A stretch of 5,881 bases of DNA from Desulfobulbaceae bacterium (lineage in GTDB: Bacteria; Desulfobacterota; Desulfobulbia; Desulfobulbales; Desulfocapsaceae): assembly GCA_030632405.1 (NCBI GenBank), contig DAOVUU010000184.1, positions 1-5,881 of the forward strand. The letters run 5' to 3'. How positions within the stretch are numbered: position 1 is the first letter of the stretch; the number at the start of each line of letters is the position of its first letter. Below, piece by piece: positions 1 to 5,870 of this stretch. Under the pieces are notes generated by a model that was given only the letters and a program-made list of their open reading frames with translations, was not told the DNA's origin and did not search any database. A program made the translations under genes and the position numbers.

Positions 1-1434
1 ATTGAATTCAGTCAATACCATCTTATCGGTTTTTCTGTCTGCTTTAACCAGTTATTTTCCTCTCTTTACGCGGCGAATCAGTTAAAAAAAACTGTGGGTA
101 AAGTTCCAGTCGTGTTTGGAGGGTCTTCATGTACCGGCCTAATAGGACAGTCCCTGCTTCACCATTTCCCTGAGATTGACTATGTAGTTGATGGCGAGGG
201 CGAGCAATCCCTTCTCTCTCTCTGCAGAACACTCAATGATCACTCAGCTCAGCCTTCTAAACAGAGCGGCACAGCAACACCTGTCAGATCGGTTAGAAAA
301 ACAGAAGAAATCGCAGATATCAATGAACTCCCTTACCCCGATTACAACCCCTACTTCAAAGAGATGACCCAAATTTTTGCCACTGCCCCCTTTATCCCCA
401 CCCTGCCCCTTGAGTTTTCAAGAGGCTGCTGGTGGAACAAATGTTCGTTCTGTAACCTCAATCTCCAGTGGAAAAAATATCGAATGAAAACCGCAGACAG
501 GATGGTAAGAGAAACAAACCATTTTGTACAACAATTCGAATGTCTTAATTTCAGTTTCACCGATAACGCATTGCCTTTAAAACAGGCGGACAACTATTTT
601 AAAACTATCTCCCAGCAGCAGATTGATCTCAATTTTTTTGCCGAAATCCGTGCTATCGTTCAGCCAGAGCGGCTCAAACAATACAGTCAGGGTGGACTTT
701 CAACAGTCCAGGTGGGAGTCGAGTCATTGTCCAATTCCCTGCTGCAAAAAATGGCAAAAGGAACAACAGTCATCGACAATATAGCAGTAATGAAGTTATG
801 CAGTGAAAACAACATACAGGTAGAAGGAAACCTGATTACAGAGTTTCCGACAACAACCGAAGCAGAGATAGAGGAAACTCTTGTTAATCTCGACGTTGTC
901 CTGCCATATCACCCGCTTACTTCAGCAACATTCTTTCTCGGCCATGGTTCACCAATTCACAGAAACAGCAGCACCTTTGGTATCAGCGCCTTTTTAACGC
1001 ATCACAAAATAAAAAAACTCTTTCCTGCACACTATCACAAATCTCTTGAACAATTGATAAACGGCTACCGTGGTGATCGTACTCTCCAGCATCAACTCTG
1101 GAAACCGGTATATCGAAAGATAAAACAGTGGCAAAATTTTCATAGTATGAGAGGAGATAAAAAATCTTCCCCATTGCAATACCGTGACGGTAGGACATTT
1201 ATTATTATCCGCCAGGAACAGTCATCGGGACAACCATTGCAGCACAGGTTAAAAGGGATTTCGAGAAAAATGTACCTTTTCTGTCATACTCCTCAATCAA
1301 TCAATGATATTCTTGAATATTTAGAAACCATCCCGGAAAAACCTCTCGTAAACTTTATATCTGAACTCTGTCAGAAGCGACTTATGTTCCGGGAAGGGGA
1401 CAGAGTATTATCCCTGGCTGTAAGGAAAAAGTGA
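1..1434 (+). CDS. B12-binding radical SAM protein, RiPP-maturation type (5' end missing)
   Basis: The frame is open from base 1, so the true start lies before the window; the GTG at 94 is internal, because residues encoded by 1-93 (IGFSVCFNQLFSSLYAAN) already belong to the cobalamin-binding fold. Visible are 477 residues. Residues 1-80 resemble the N-terminal B12-binding domain of RiPP maturation radical SAM protein 1 (VVFGGSSC, then IDYVVDGEGE). The radical SAM core starts at FSRGCWWNKCSFC, with the presumed 4Fe-4S ligands encoded at 427, 442 and 451, followed by FTDNALP and a VQVGVESLS strand. The C-terminus (MFREGDRVLSLAV) also matches that family's usual end. Such enzymes act in the cytoplasm and use S-adenosylmethionine and usually cobalamin for C-methylation or related radical chemistry on peptides. 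No precursor peptide is visible here, so the substrate is unknown. The cluster spacing is C-x4-C-x2-C rather than the textbook C-x3-C-x2-C. Family call is good; substrate and reaction are not established. Confidence 0.85.
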   Translation: MEFSQYHLIGFSVCFNQLFSSLYAANQLKKTVGKVPVVFGGSSCTGLIGQSLLHHFPEIDYVVDGEGEQSLLSLCRTLNDHSAQPSKQSGTATPVRSVRKTEEIADINELPYPDYNPYFKEMTQIFATAPFIPTLPLEFSRGCWWNKCSFCNLNLQWKKYRMKTADRMVRETNHFVQQFECLNFSFTDNALPLKQADNYFKTISQQQIDLNFFAEIRAIVQPERLKQYSQGGLSTVQVGVESLSNSLLQKMAKGTTVIDNIAVMKLCSENNIQVEGNLITEFPTTTEAEIEETLVNLDVVLPYHPLTSATFFLGHGSPIHRNSSTFGISAFLTHHKIKKLFPAHYHKSLEQLINGYRGDRTLQHQLWKPVYRKIKQWQNFHSMRGDKKSSPLQYRDGRTFIIIRQEQSSGQPLQHRLKGISRKMYLFCHTPQSINDILEYLETIPEKPLVNFISELCQKRLMFREGDRVLSLAVRKK

Positions 1435-1506
1435 CGGCATCGTAGATAGCGTAGACTTCCAAGAAACTAAGAGGTATGTGTAAAAAAGTAAAACCGACAA
1501 GAACAG

Positions 1507-1534
1507 TTGCAAGCCGGAGCACCTGTGATATAGT
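1507..1534 (+). promoter_or_regulatory. Candidate sigma70-type promoter for the S1 gene
   Basis: TTGCAA (1507-1512) and TATAGT (1529-1534) are separated by 16 bases. The -10 is preceded by TGA, giving an extended -10 (TGnTATAGT). Matches to consensus are 4/6 and 5/6. Transcription would begin near 1541, leaving a leader of about 70 bases before the chosen start. Prediction by eye only. Confidence 0.4.
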
Positions 1535-1600
1535 CTGCTACGACAACCGGGTACCCAAGAGCAAATGGAAGGTCCGAAAACCAATATACGTGAAACAAAC

Positions 1601-1604
1601 AGGA
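1601..1604 (+). promoter_or_regulatory. Ribosome-binding site that decides the S1 start
   Basis: AGGA lies 8 bases before the ATG at 1613. The upstream in-frame ATG at 1565 has no comparable site, so 1613 is preferred. Confidence 0.65.
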
Positions 1605-1612
1605 TAACAATC

Positions 1613-2815
1613 ATGGACGTCAATAATGAAAGTTTCGAAGAATTATTTAAGGTAGAAGAAACAAAAAAACTAAAACGCATCCAACCGGGCCAGAAAATCA
1701 CTGCAATCATAGCCGGTATTGGTTCTGAAACAACATTTCTGGATGTGGGTGGAAAGAGCGAAGGAATACTCAACAGCTCAGAGATTATCGATAAAGAAGG
1801 TGAACTCACAAAACAAATCGGTGATACAATCGATGTTTACTACCTCCAGACTAAGGGCGCTGAACAGCTCTTTACAACAACCATTGGCTCTGGCTCGAGC
1901 AACGCGCACCTTGAAGAAGCATTTCGCAGTCAGATTCCAGTGGAGGGAATTGTAAAAGCCGAAATTAAAGGCGGTTTTGAAATCACCCTTGGCGGTAATA
2001 TGCGCAGCTTCTGCCCCTATTCCCAAATGGGGTTAAGACGAGTTGAGGATGCAGCCAAAGAATACCTCGAAACCCACATGAAATTCCTGATCACCCGTTT
2101 TGAAGAAGGTGGCCGTAATCTTGTCCTTTCTGCCAGGGCAATACTGGAGGCAGAACGTGCAGAACTGAGAGAAAAACTACAAGAGGTTCTGCAGGAAGGA
2201 CAAACTGTTGAGGGGACTATCAGTTCCATAAGGGATTTTGGAGCTTTTGTTGATCTTGGAGGCATTGACGGTCTTATTCCTATCTCTGAAATAGGCTGGA
2301 GCCGGGTAGAGAAGGTTGAAGAATATTTCAGAGTCGATCAAAAAGTGAAAGTGGTCGTAAAAAATATCGACTGGGAAAAAGACAGGATTTCCCTCAGCTA
2401 CAAGGAGACACTGGCCAACCCCTGGGACTCAGCCATCGAAAAGTTCCCTGAAGGTTCCTCACATACGGGCAAGGTCGTCCGCATGGCACAATTCGGTGCC
2501 TTTGTAACTCTGGCTCCCGGCATTGACGGTTTGATTCATATTTCAAAACTTGGTGGGGGGCGTAAAATCCACCACCCTCGAGAAGTGATGGAAGAGGGTC
2601 AGGATATTGATGTAAAAATTGAAAATGTCGATCTGGATGAAAGGCGCATAAGCCTGATACCGGCTGATTTTGTTTCACCGGAAAACAAAGATATGGAAGA
2701 ACAGTCTGAATATAAATCCTATGTTTCAGGAAATAAAAAGAAAAAACCAGGAACCGAAATCGGTGGTCTCGGTGAACTGCTGAAAGCAAAATTGGCTGAA
2801 AAGAAAAACAGGTAG
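1613..2815 (+). CDS. Four-domain S1 RNA-binding protein (ribosomal protein S1-like)
   Basis: The 400-residue product consists of four consecutive S1 (OB-fold) domains at about residues 25-92, 107-175, 194-264 and 279-350. They are followed by a charged, Lys-rich tail containing KKKKPG and ending LKAKLAEKKNR. Domains three and four are the most typical: DFGAFVDLGGIDGLIPISEI and QFGAFVTLAPGIDGLIHISK, each ending in a (D)RISL strand. Domains one and two are more divergent, as in the ribosome-binding end of classical S1. S1 proteins bind single-stranded RNA and help mRNA dock on the 30S subunit. Classical Gram-negative S1 has six domains and about 550 residues, so this may be a shorter S1 or a second S1-like paralogue with a regulatory role. 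It has its own candidate promoter and is followed after 13 bases by the ACT gene, suggesting co-transcription. Domain assignment is firm; the exact role is not. Confidence 0.88.
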   Translation: MDVNNESFEELFKVEETKKLKRIQPGQKITAIIAGIGSETTFLDVGGKSEGILNSSEIIDKEGELTKQIGDTIDVYYLQTKGAEQLFTTTIGSGSSNAHLEEAFRSQIPVEGIVKAEIKGGFEITLGGNMRSFCPYSQMGLRRVEDAAKEYLETHMKFLITRFEEGGRNLVLSARAILEAERAELREKLQEVLQEGQTVEGTISSIRDFGAFVDLGGIDGLIPISEIGWSRVEKVEEYFRVDQKVKVVVKNIDWEKDRISLSYKETLANPWDSAIEKFPEGSSHTGKVVRMAQFGAFVTLAPGIDGLIHISKLGGGRKIHHPREVMEEGQDIDVKIENVDLDERRISLIPADFVSPENKDMEEQSEYKSYVSGNKKKKPGTEIGGLGELLKAKLAEKKNR

Positions 2816-2828
2816 TTTTCCTTATGAA

Positions 2829-3227
2829 ATGGCGGGAGAAAAAAATATAAAAAAGCTGCTGCGGTCGATGTCACCAAAACTTGATAAGGACACATTTGTC
2901 TTTTGTTCCGTAAAGAATGGCAAATATGGCGATTGTGCTGAGGCTATGCCGATAGCATCCTATATGGAAGAAGAGGGTTTAACACTTGTAATTAATAAAG
3001 AGGTTGCTGACAGGCTGGGCTATGTCTATGAAGGTGTTTTTAAATGTATCACACTTGAAGTATATTCAAGCCTGGAGAGTGTAGGTTTGACTGCTGCTGT
3101 TTCGACTAAATTATGTGAAAATAATATCAGTGCAAATGTGTTTGCCGGTTTTTATCACGATCATATTTTTGTGCCGTTGGACATGGCATCTGAAGCATAT
3201 GCATTATTATTGGATTTTTGCAGTTGA
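2829..3227 (+). CDS. ACT-domain protein (DUF2241/COG3602-like)
   Basis: The 132-residue product resembles the small stand-alone ACT-domain family once named DUF2241. It has an N-terminal LxxLLxxMxPxL-type helix (residues 6-18), a first half with TFVFCSV and the EEGLTLVINKEVADR segment (48-62), then a second ACT-like half. That half carries FKCITLEVYSSLESVGLTAA (71-90), an NISANVFAGFYHDHIFVP stretch (99-116) and a C-terminal helix. ACT modules typically sense amino acids or other small ligands; the ligand here is unknown and no catalytic domain is attached. Length matches the family. The ATG at 2829 is chosen because the N-terminal helix belongs to the family; no strong ribosome-binding site stands at ideal distance, the nearest purine run (AGG, 2810-2812) overlapping the end of the S1 gene. 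Together with the 13-base gap this suggests translation coupled to the S1 gene. Confidence 0.85.
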   Translation: MAGEKNIKKLLRSMSPKLDKDTFVFCSVKNGKYGDCAEAMPIASYMEEEGLTLVINKEVADRLGYVYEGVFKCITLEVYSSLESVGLTAAVSTKLCENNISANVFAGFYHDHIFVPLDMASEAYALLLDFCS

Positions 3228-3237
3228 TGTAGCTCAT

Positions 3238-3261
3238 CCCTCTGCATCCTCCTGCAGAGGG
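3238..3261. terminator. Hairpin between convergent genes, possible bidirectional terminator
   Basis: A perfect 9-bp inverted repeat, CCCTCTGCA and TGCAGAGGG, encloses the 6-base loop TCCTCC. It starts 10 bases after the ACT stop and 8 bases past the stop of the small - strand peptide gene, so it sits exactly where two converging transcripts should end. Neither side has a proper U tract, so intrinsic termination is likely but not certain; it may instead protect 3' ends. Confidence 0.55.
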
Positions 3262-3269
3262 AAACGCCA

Positions 3270-3371
3270 TCATTTATTACAGGGGCACTTCGAACAGTGC
3301 TTCCCTTTTTTCATATGTTTACCACAACATTTCTTTTTCAGTTTTTCTTTCTTTTTCATTTTTTTACCCAT
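3270..3371 (-). CDS. 33-residue Lys/Cys-rich small protein
   Basis: This frame encodes a very basic peptide of 33 residues. A Lys-rich first half (MGKKMKKKEKLKKK) is followed by five cysteines arranged CC-x9-C-x2-C-x-C (residues 15, 16, 26, 29, 31), with His at 19 and 25. The grouped Cys and His residues suggest metal binding, perhaps zinc, and the Lys run suggests contact with a polyanion; both are inference. It begins 38 bases after the ParA stop on the same strand and ends 8 bases before a strong hairpin, which fits the last gene of the CHAD-ParA operon. The ribosome-binding site is weak: AAGG is only 2 bases from the ATG. Met5 is an alternative start. I have a general impression of similar small Lys-rich CC...C..CP proteins in other proteobacteria but cannot confirm a family. 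The opposite-strand frame across this stretch is an uninformative Phe-rich shadow. Confidence 0.55.
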   Translation of the reverse strand: MGKKMKKKEKLKKKCCGKHMKKGKHCSKCPCNK

Positions 3372-3409
3372 GACCTTGCTACCAGTATTAATAAGTTTTT
3401 CGAAATTAT

Positions 3410-4156
3410 TTAAAGTTTGATTTTATGCTGTATTGCATTCCACACATCTTCATATGCCTTTGCGGCAGGGCGTGACCTGGCATACGTTAAGACCGGTGCC
3501 CGGTGTACGCCCATTTTTTCGATATCAGTCGAAAAAGGAATCGACTTATCGAGAAAATTTCTATATTTTTTCCGCAATTTTACGATTGTCCCCTTATGCA
3601 GTTTTTTGGTCCTCTGCACCATGGAGAAAAATGGTAACAGTTTTTTCCTCTGATATTTTTTATCTCCGAAGAATTCGTAAAGCTGTTCCAGTGTGCGTTC
3701 TGACAATGTGGTTGGTATTACCGGTACGATAATCTTATCTGCAACTCTGAAAATATTCTCCGAAAGCAAAGAGATATTCGGAGGACAATCCAAAATTATC
3801 ACATCGTACTCATTCCCTACCGCTTTCAATGCCTTTTTCAGGCGCGAGCGGCTGTTTTTCATCCTTGATAGAAAAATATCAAAATCTCGATAACTCATAT
3901 TGGCGGGTAACAGATCAAGATTGTCAAAATCGCTTTCCCGTATAGCTCCGATAAAACAATCCACATCTTTGAAGAAAGCCTGCTTCTTTAATTTACGGGA
4001 AGGTTTTACCCTGAAATAAAACCCCGAAGCTCCCTGTGGATCTAGATCACAAAGCAGTGTTTTCTTGCCACTCATGGCACTGGCATAAGCCAGATTCACA
4101 GAGGTGGCAGTTTTGCCAACTCCGCCTTTATTGCTGTAACAGGCAATAATTTTCAT
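3410..4156 (-). CDS. ParA/Soj-family cargo-positioning ATPase
   Basis: The 248-residue product is a single-domain ParA/MinD-type ATPase. It opens with the deviant Walker A motif NKGGVGKTATS (residues 9-19, with the signature Lys10 and Lys15), followed by the A' motif LLCDLDPQGAS (34-44) and Walker B DVIILDCPPNIS (118-129). These proteins dimerise on ATP, bind DNA non-specifically and are released by a partner protein, which moves plasmids, chromosomes or protein cargo over the nucleoid. The C-terminal half is rich in Lys and Arg (for example around residues 166-172 and 182-199), which suits DNA binding. There is no N-terminal helix-turn-helix, as in plasmid type Ib or orphan ParAs. The start at 4156 places Walker A right after the first strand; an upstream ATG at 4210 would only add residues inside the CHAD gene. 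No ParB gene or parS-like repeat is seen nearby. The preceding CHAD gene stops one base before this start, so the two are surely co-expressed and the CHAD protein is the natural candidate partner. Confidence 0.92.
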   Translation of the reverse strand: MKIIACYSNKGGVGKTATSVNLAYASAMSGKKTLLCDLDPQGASGFYFRVKPSRKLKKQAFFKDVDCFIGAIRESDFDNLDLLPANMSYRDFDIFLSRMKNSRSRLKKALKAVGNEYDVIILDCPPNISLLSENIFRVADKIIVPVIPTTLSERTLEQLYEFFGDKKYQRKKLLPFFSMVQRTKKLHKGTIVKLRKKYRNFLDKSIPFSTDIEKMGVHRAPVLTYARSRPAAKAYEDVWNAIQHKIKL

Positions 4157-4157
4157 T

Positions 4158-5675
4158 TTAACAATCCTTAACTCGAAAAATTTCGGCAAATGAACCCCGG
4201 GTTTTCTCACTGTCGAAATGAGAAAAATTCTCCATTACAAAGTTACGTTCTCTACACTGTAATTGATAGAGCATAGCAGTAAGAGCACCTATAGATTCCG
4301 CAACTTTCATTCCCTTTTTTCTTGACATTGACTGTTCCGACATAAACATTCCAAGAGATACCTGCTGAACAGAATAATCATTAAATTTTCCTAAGTTATC
4401 CTGCAGTACCTTCAAGGATTTTATAAGTGTTTTTACTTTTTTCTTCGAGAACAGCGGTGAGGCGAACTCCATCAGATAGCGTAGCTTCTTGCAATGAATA
4501 CGCAGTTCGTGTACAACCTCATCGGCAGTTGTGTGATCAATGGTACGGGCGATTTTACACACCTTTCGATATCGCCGTGTAATCGACCGGGCAAGATAGC
4601 AGTTTGAACTCTTCAAGGCATCGGGACCGATCTTCATATTATCCGTGCTGGCAAACAGTTCACTCCATCCTTGAATTAAGTGGCGATAATTTTTCCTGCA
4701 AATTATTTTACAAACTTTTTTGTATTCTTCTTTTCTTCTCTTTGAAATGACATCAAACATAATTTTGAGCCCTTCATGACTGGTCTCGGGAATCAGTTGA
4801 AAGTAATCATCCCTGTCAAGCAGATAAACATCAAGATCACGAAGACGATTCGTCTGTTTCATAAGATCAGCAAATTCCCGCTTCAGATCTTCAGTCTGTT
4901 CAGCACTGTAAACCCCTTTAAAAAGACTCAATACAGATCGGATCTTGCGAAAACTAACCCGGTAGTCATGCAAAAATTCCGTATCGTAATCAGCCATTAT
5001 ACCTGCTTCATTCTGGACGGCGACATCGAGATAGGCACATATTATCGCCGTAGCGCTGTTTTTTATAGCGTCTTCCGGAACAAGTCTAATATCTGGTTTG
5101 GCAGAATAGTTCCTCGAATTAACCCCCAAGCCACTGTATATATCAGTAGTTCTGGTACATGGCTCAGCATGCATCTCTACGAGCAACTTTCTCAGCTCTG
5201 TATGAGCGTGTTCATATCCACGAAGAGGCTGCGTAATCCCAAGCCTCAGAGACTTTTTCTTTCGAAAAAAGGAAAACCAGTGTATCCGCACCCGGGTCTT
5301 CCCCTCATCATCGAGTACCAGAACCCTGTCCCGCCGTATTTTTATTCCCGATACAGGTATGAAGGCTCGAAGCCTTGATACGCCTTTCAAAGATCCGGCA
5401 ACTGGACCTTTCTCCAGTTCACTTAGAAAAGACCAGTTCGAACATCTCTGTTCAACAATTTCCCCATTTAAAATATTTATCAGCAATAAAGTTTGACTGA
5501 TCTGGAGAAGACAACGGCCTGAACGACGTATCTCATTATCAAAGGTATCCAGAATAATACCATCAATTATATCCCCCCCCGTGACCTCAAAGTCATAGGA
5601 AGAGGCAACCTCCAGACGTCGATGGATCTTTTTCAGCCCCCCTCCGGAAGAGAGGGTAAATACAAAAGGCGCCAT
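4158..5675 (-). CDS. CHAD-domain protein with degenerate CYTH-like N-terminus
   Basis: The 505-residue product has two parts. Residues 1-145 resemble a worn CYTH fold: LDTFDNEIRRSGRCLLQI (42-59) and VLVLDDEGKTRVRI (118-131) match later strands of CYTH proteins. The N-terminal ExExK metal-binding signature of active triphosphatases is absent, so catalysis is unlikely. Residues about 200-480 form a two-repeat CHAD helical domain. Repeat one shows LHDYRVSFRKIRSVLSLF (235-252, His236) and RLRDLDVYLL (277-286). Repeat two shows VHELRIHCKKLRYLMEF (388-404, His389) and LQDNLGKFNDY (424-434). CHAD domains are known to bind inorganic polyphosphate through conserved His and basic residues, and some locate to polyphosphate granules. 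The linker region at 137-145 is basic (FRKKKSLRL). The gene is first in a - strand operon with ParA. A G8 run lies in codons 32-35. The ATG at 5675 has only a weak GAG upstream but fits the protein's length. Confidence 0.9.
   Translation of the reverse strand: MAPFVFTLSSGGGLKKIHRRLEVASSYDFEVTGGDIIDGIILDTFDNEIRRSGRCLLQISQTLLLINILNGEIVEQRCSNWSFLSELEKGPVAGSLKGVSRLRAFIPVSGIKIRRDRVLVLDDEGKTRVRIHWFSFFRKKKSLRLGITQPLRGYEHAHTELRKLLVEMHAEPCTRTTDIYSGLGVNSRNYSAKPDIRLVPEDAIKNSATAIICAYLDVAVQNEAGIMADYDTEFLHDYRVSFRKIRSVLSLFKGVYSAEQTEDLKREFADLMKQTNRLRDLDVYLLDRDDYFQLIPETSHEGLKIMFDVISKRRKEEYKKVCKIICRKNYRHLIQGWSELFASTDNMKIGPDALKSSNCYLARSITRRYRKVCKIARTIDHTTADEVVHELRIHCKKLRYLMEFASPLFSKKKVKTLIKSLKVLQDNLGKFNDYSVQQVSLGMFMSEQSMSRKKGMKVAESIGALTAMLYQLQCRERNFVMENFSHFDSEKTRGSFAEIFRVKDC
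4165..4169 (-). promoter_or_regulatory. Ribosome-binding site of the ParA gene
   Basis: Read on the - strand this is AAGGA, 8 bases before the ATG at 4156. It lies inside the last codons of the CHAD gene (Lys-Asp), supporting the 4156 start and translational coupling through TAA-A-ATG. Confidence 0.75.
5573..5580 (-). repeat. G8 homopolymer near the 5' end of the CHAD gene
   Basis: Eight consecutive C on the + strand, read as G8 on the coding strand, span the codons for Thr32-Gly33-Gly34-Asp35. A second, shorter G6 run is at 5637-5642 (codons of Gly11-Gly13). Runs of this length are prone to slippage, and one base more or less would break the frame soon after the start. Confidence 0.8.
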
Positions 5676-5709
5676 AATTACTCAACTGTTTTTAATTTTA
5701 TGGGATGTC

Positions 5710-5738
5710 ATTTTACAGGACGTATACTCATCTCTTAA
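5710..5738 (-). promoter_or_regulatory. Candidate promoter of the CHAD-ParA operon
   Basis: On the - strand TTAAGA (5733-5738) and TAAAAT (5710-5715) are separated by 17 bases, matching consensus at 4/6 and 5/6. Transcription would start around 5703, leaving a leader of about 28 bases before the CHAD ATG. On the + strand the same interval contains TATACT (5723-5728), a possible -10 for the divergent small gene but without a good -35. If both are used, they overlap. Confidence 0.45.
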
Positions 5739-5774
5739 TCATCGATTCAACTATTGCCACAGGAAGTTTTCAAG

Positions 5775-5870
5775 ATGGTTCCCCATTTCGGTGTAGTTAA
5801 AGAAAAAATCTCCCAACGGTATCAAAATAATGCAGAAGCAATGCTAAAATCAACCCTTCCTGTCAAATAA
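5775..5870 (+). CDS. 31-residue small ORF, unknown function
   Basis: I do not recognise this product. It reads MVPHFGVVKEKISQRY and continues with an Ala/Leu-containing helix-like segment ending LPVK: mixed charge, no Cys, no signal peptide and no membrane segment. Support for translation is its ribosome-binding site AGGAAG (5761-5766), 8 bases before the ATG, and its placement immediately ahead of what looks like the start of another gene. It is divergent from the CHAD gene with 99 bases between the starts. It could be a small protein translated in tandem with the next gene, a leader peptide controlling it, or a chance frame. Confidence 0.4.
   Translation: MVPHFGVVKEKISQRYQNNAEAMLKSTLPVK

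Larger units (their letters stand above)
1435..1612. other. Intergenic spacer between radical SAM gene and S1 gene
   Basis: No convincing gene, RNA or terminator hairpin was seen between the radical SAM stop and the S1 start. A promoter-like pair lies at 1507-1534 and an 8-bp palindrome GGGTACCC at 1549-1556. An in-frame ATG at 1565 would extend the S1 protein by 16 residues, but it lacks a well-placed ribosome-binding site. I recognise no riboswitch or tRNA. Confidence 0.5.

Noticed and set aside
94..96. GTG at 94 as the start of the radical SAM gene
   Set aside because: The frame is open to base 1 and the preceding residues fit the B12-binding domain, so the real start lies upstream of the window.
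1435..1612. Riboswitch or structural RNA in the spacer
   Set aside because: No long stable stem set, no familiar riboswitch core and no tRNA cloverleaf could be drawn; only the short GGGTACCC palindrome was found.
1408..1809. 133-codon frame on the - strand covering the spacer before the S1 gene
   Set aside because: Low-complexity Ser/Pro/Leu product, overlaps the first S1 domain antisense and the end of the radical SAM gene, with no domain features.
3270..3371. The Cys-rich peptide as precursor substrate of the radical SAM protein
   Set aside because: They are about 1.8 kb apart, on opposite strands and in separate transcription units with unrelated genes between; the peptide has no clear leader/core layout.
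3115..3420. 101-codon + strand frame rich in Phe and Leu
   Set aside because: It is out of frame with the ACT gene at its start, then runs through the hairpin and antisense to the Lys-rich small gene, whose poly-Lys codons read as poly-Phe on the other strand.
4157..4210. ParA start 18 codons upstream at 4210
   Set aside because: The extra residues precede the conserved first strand and Walker A of ParA, lie inside the CHAD gene, and the ATG at 4156 has a well-spaced AAGGA.
4776..5378. 200-codon frame on the + strand
   Set aside because: It lies wholly antisense to the CHAD gene, which has clear family motifs over the same bases; the frame has no recognisable domain and reads as a compositional shadow.
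3410..5675. Plasmid or phage partition locus
   Set aside because: No ParB, no replication gene, no parS-like repeats and no integrase were seen; the neighbours look chromosomal.
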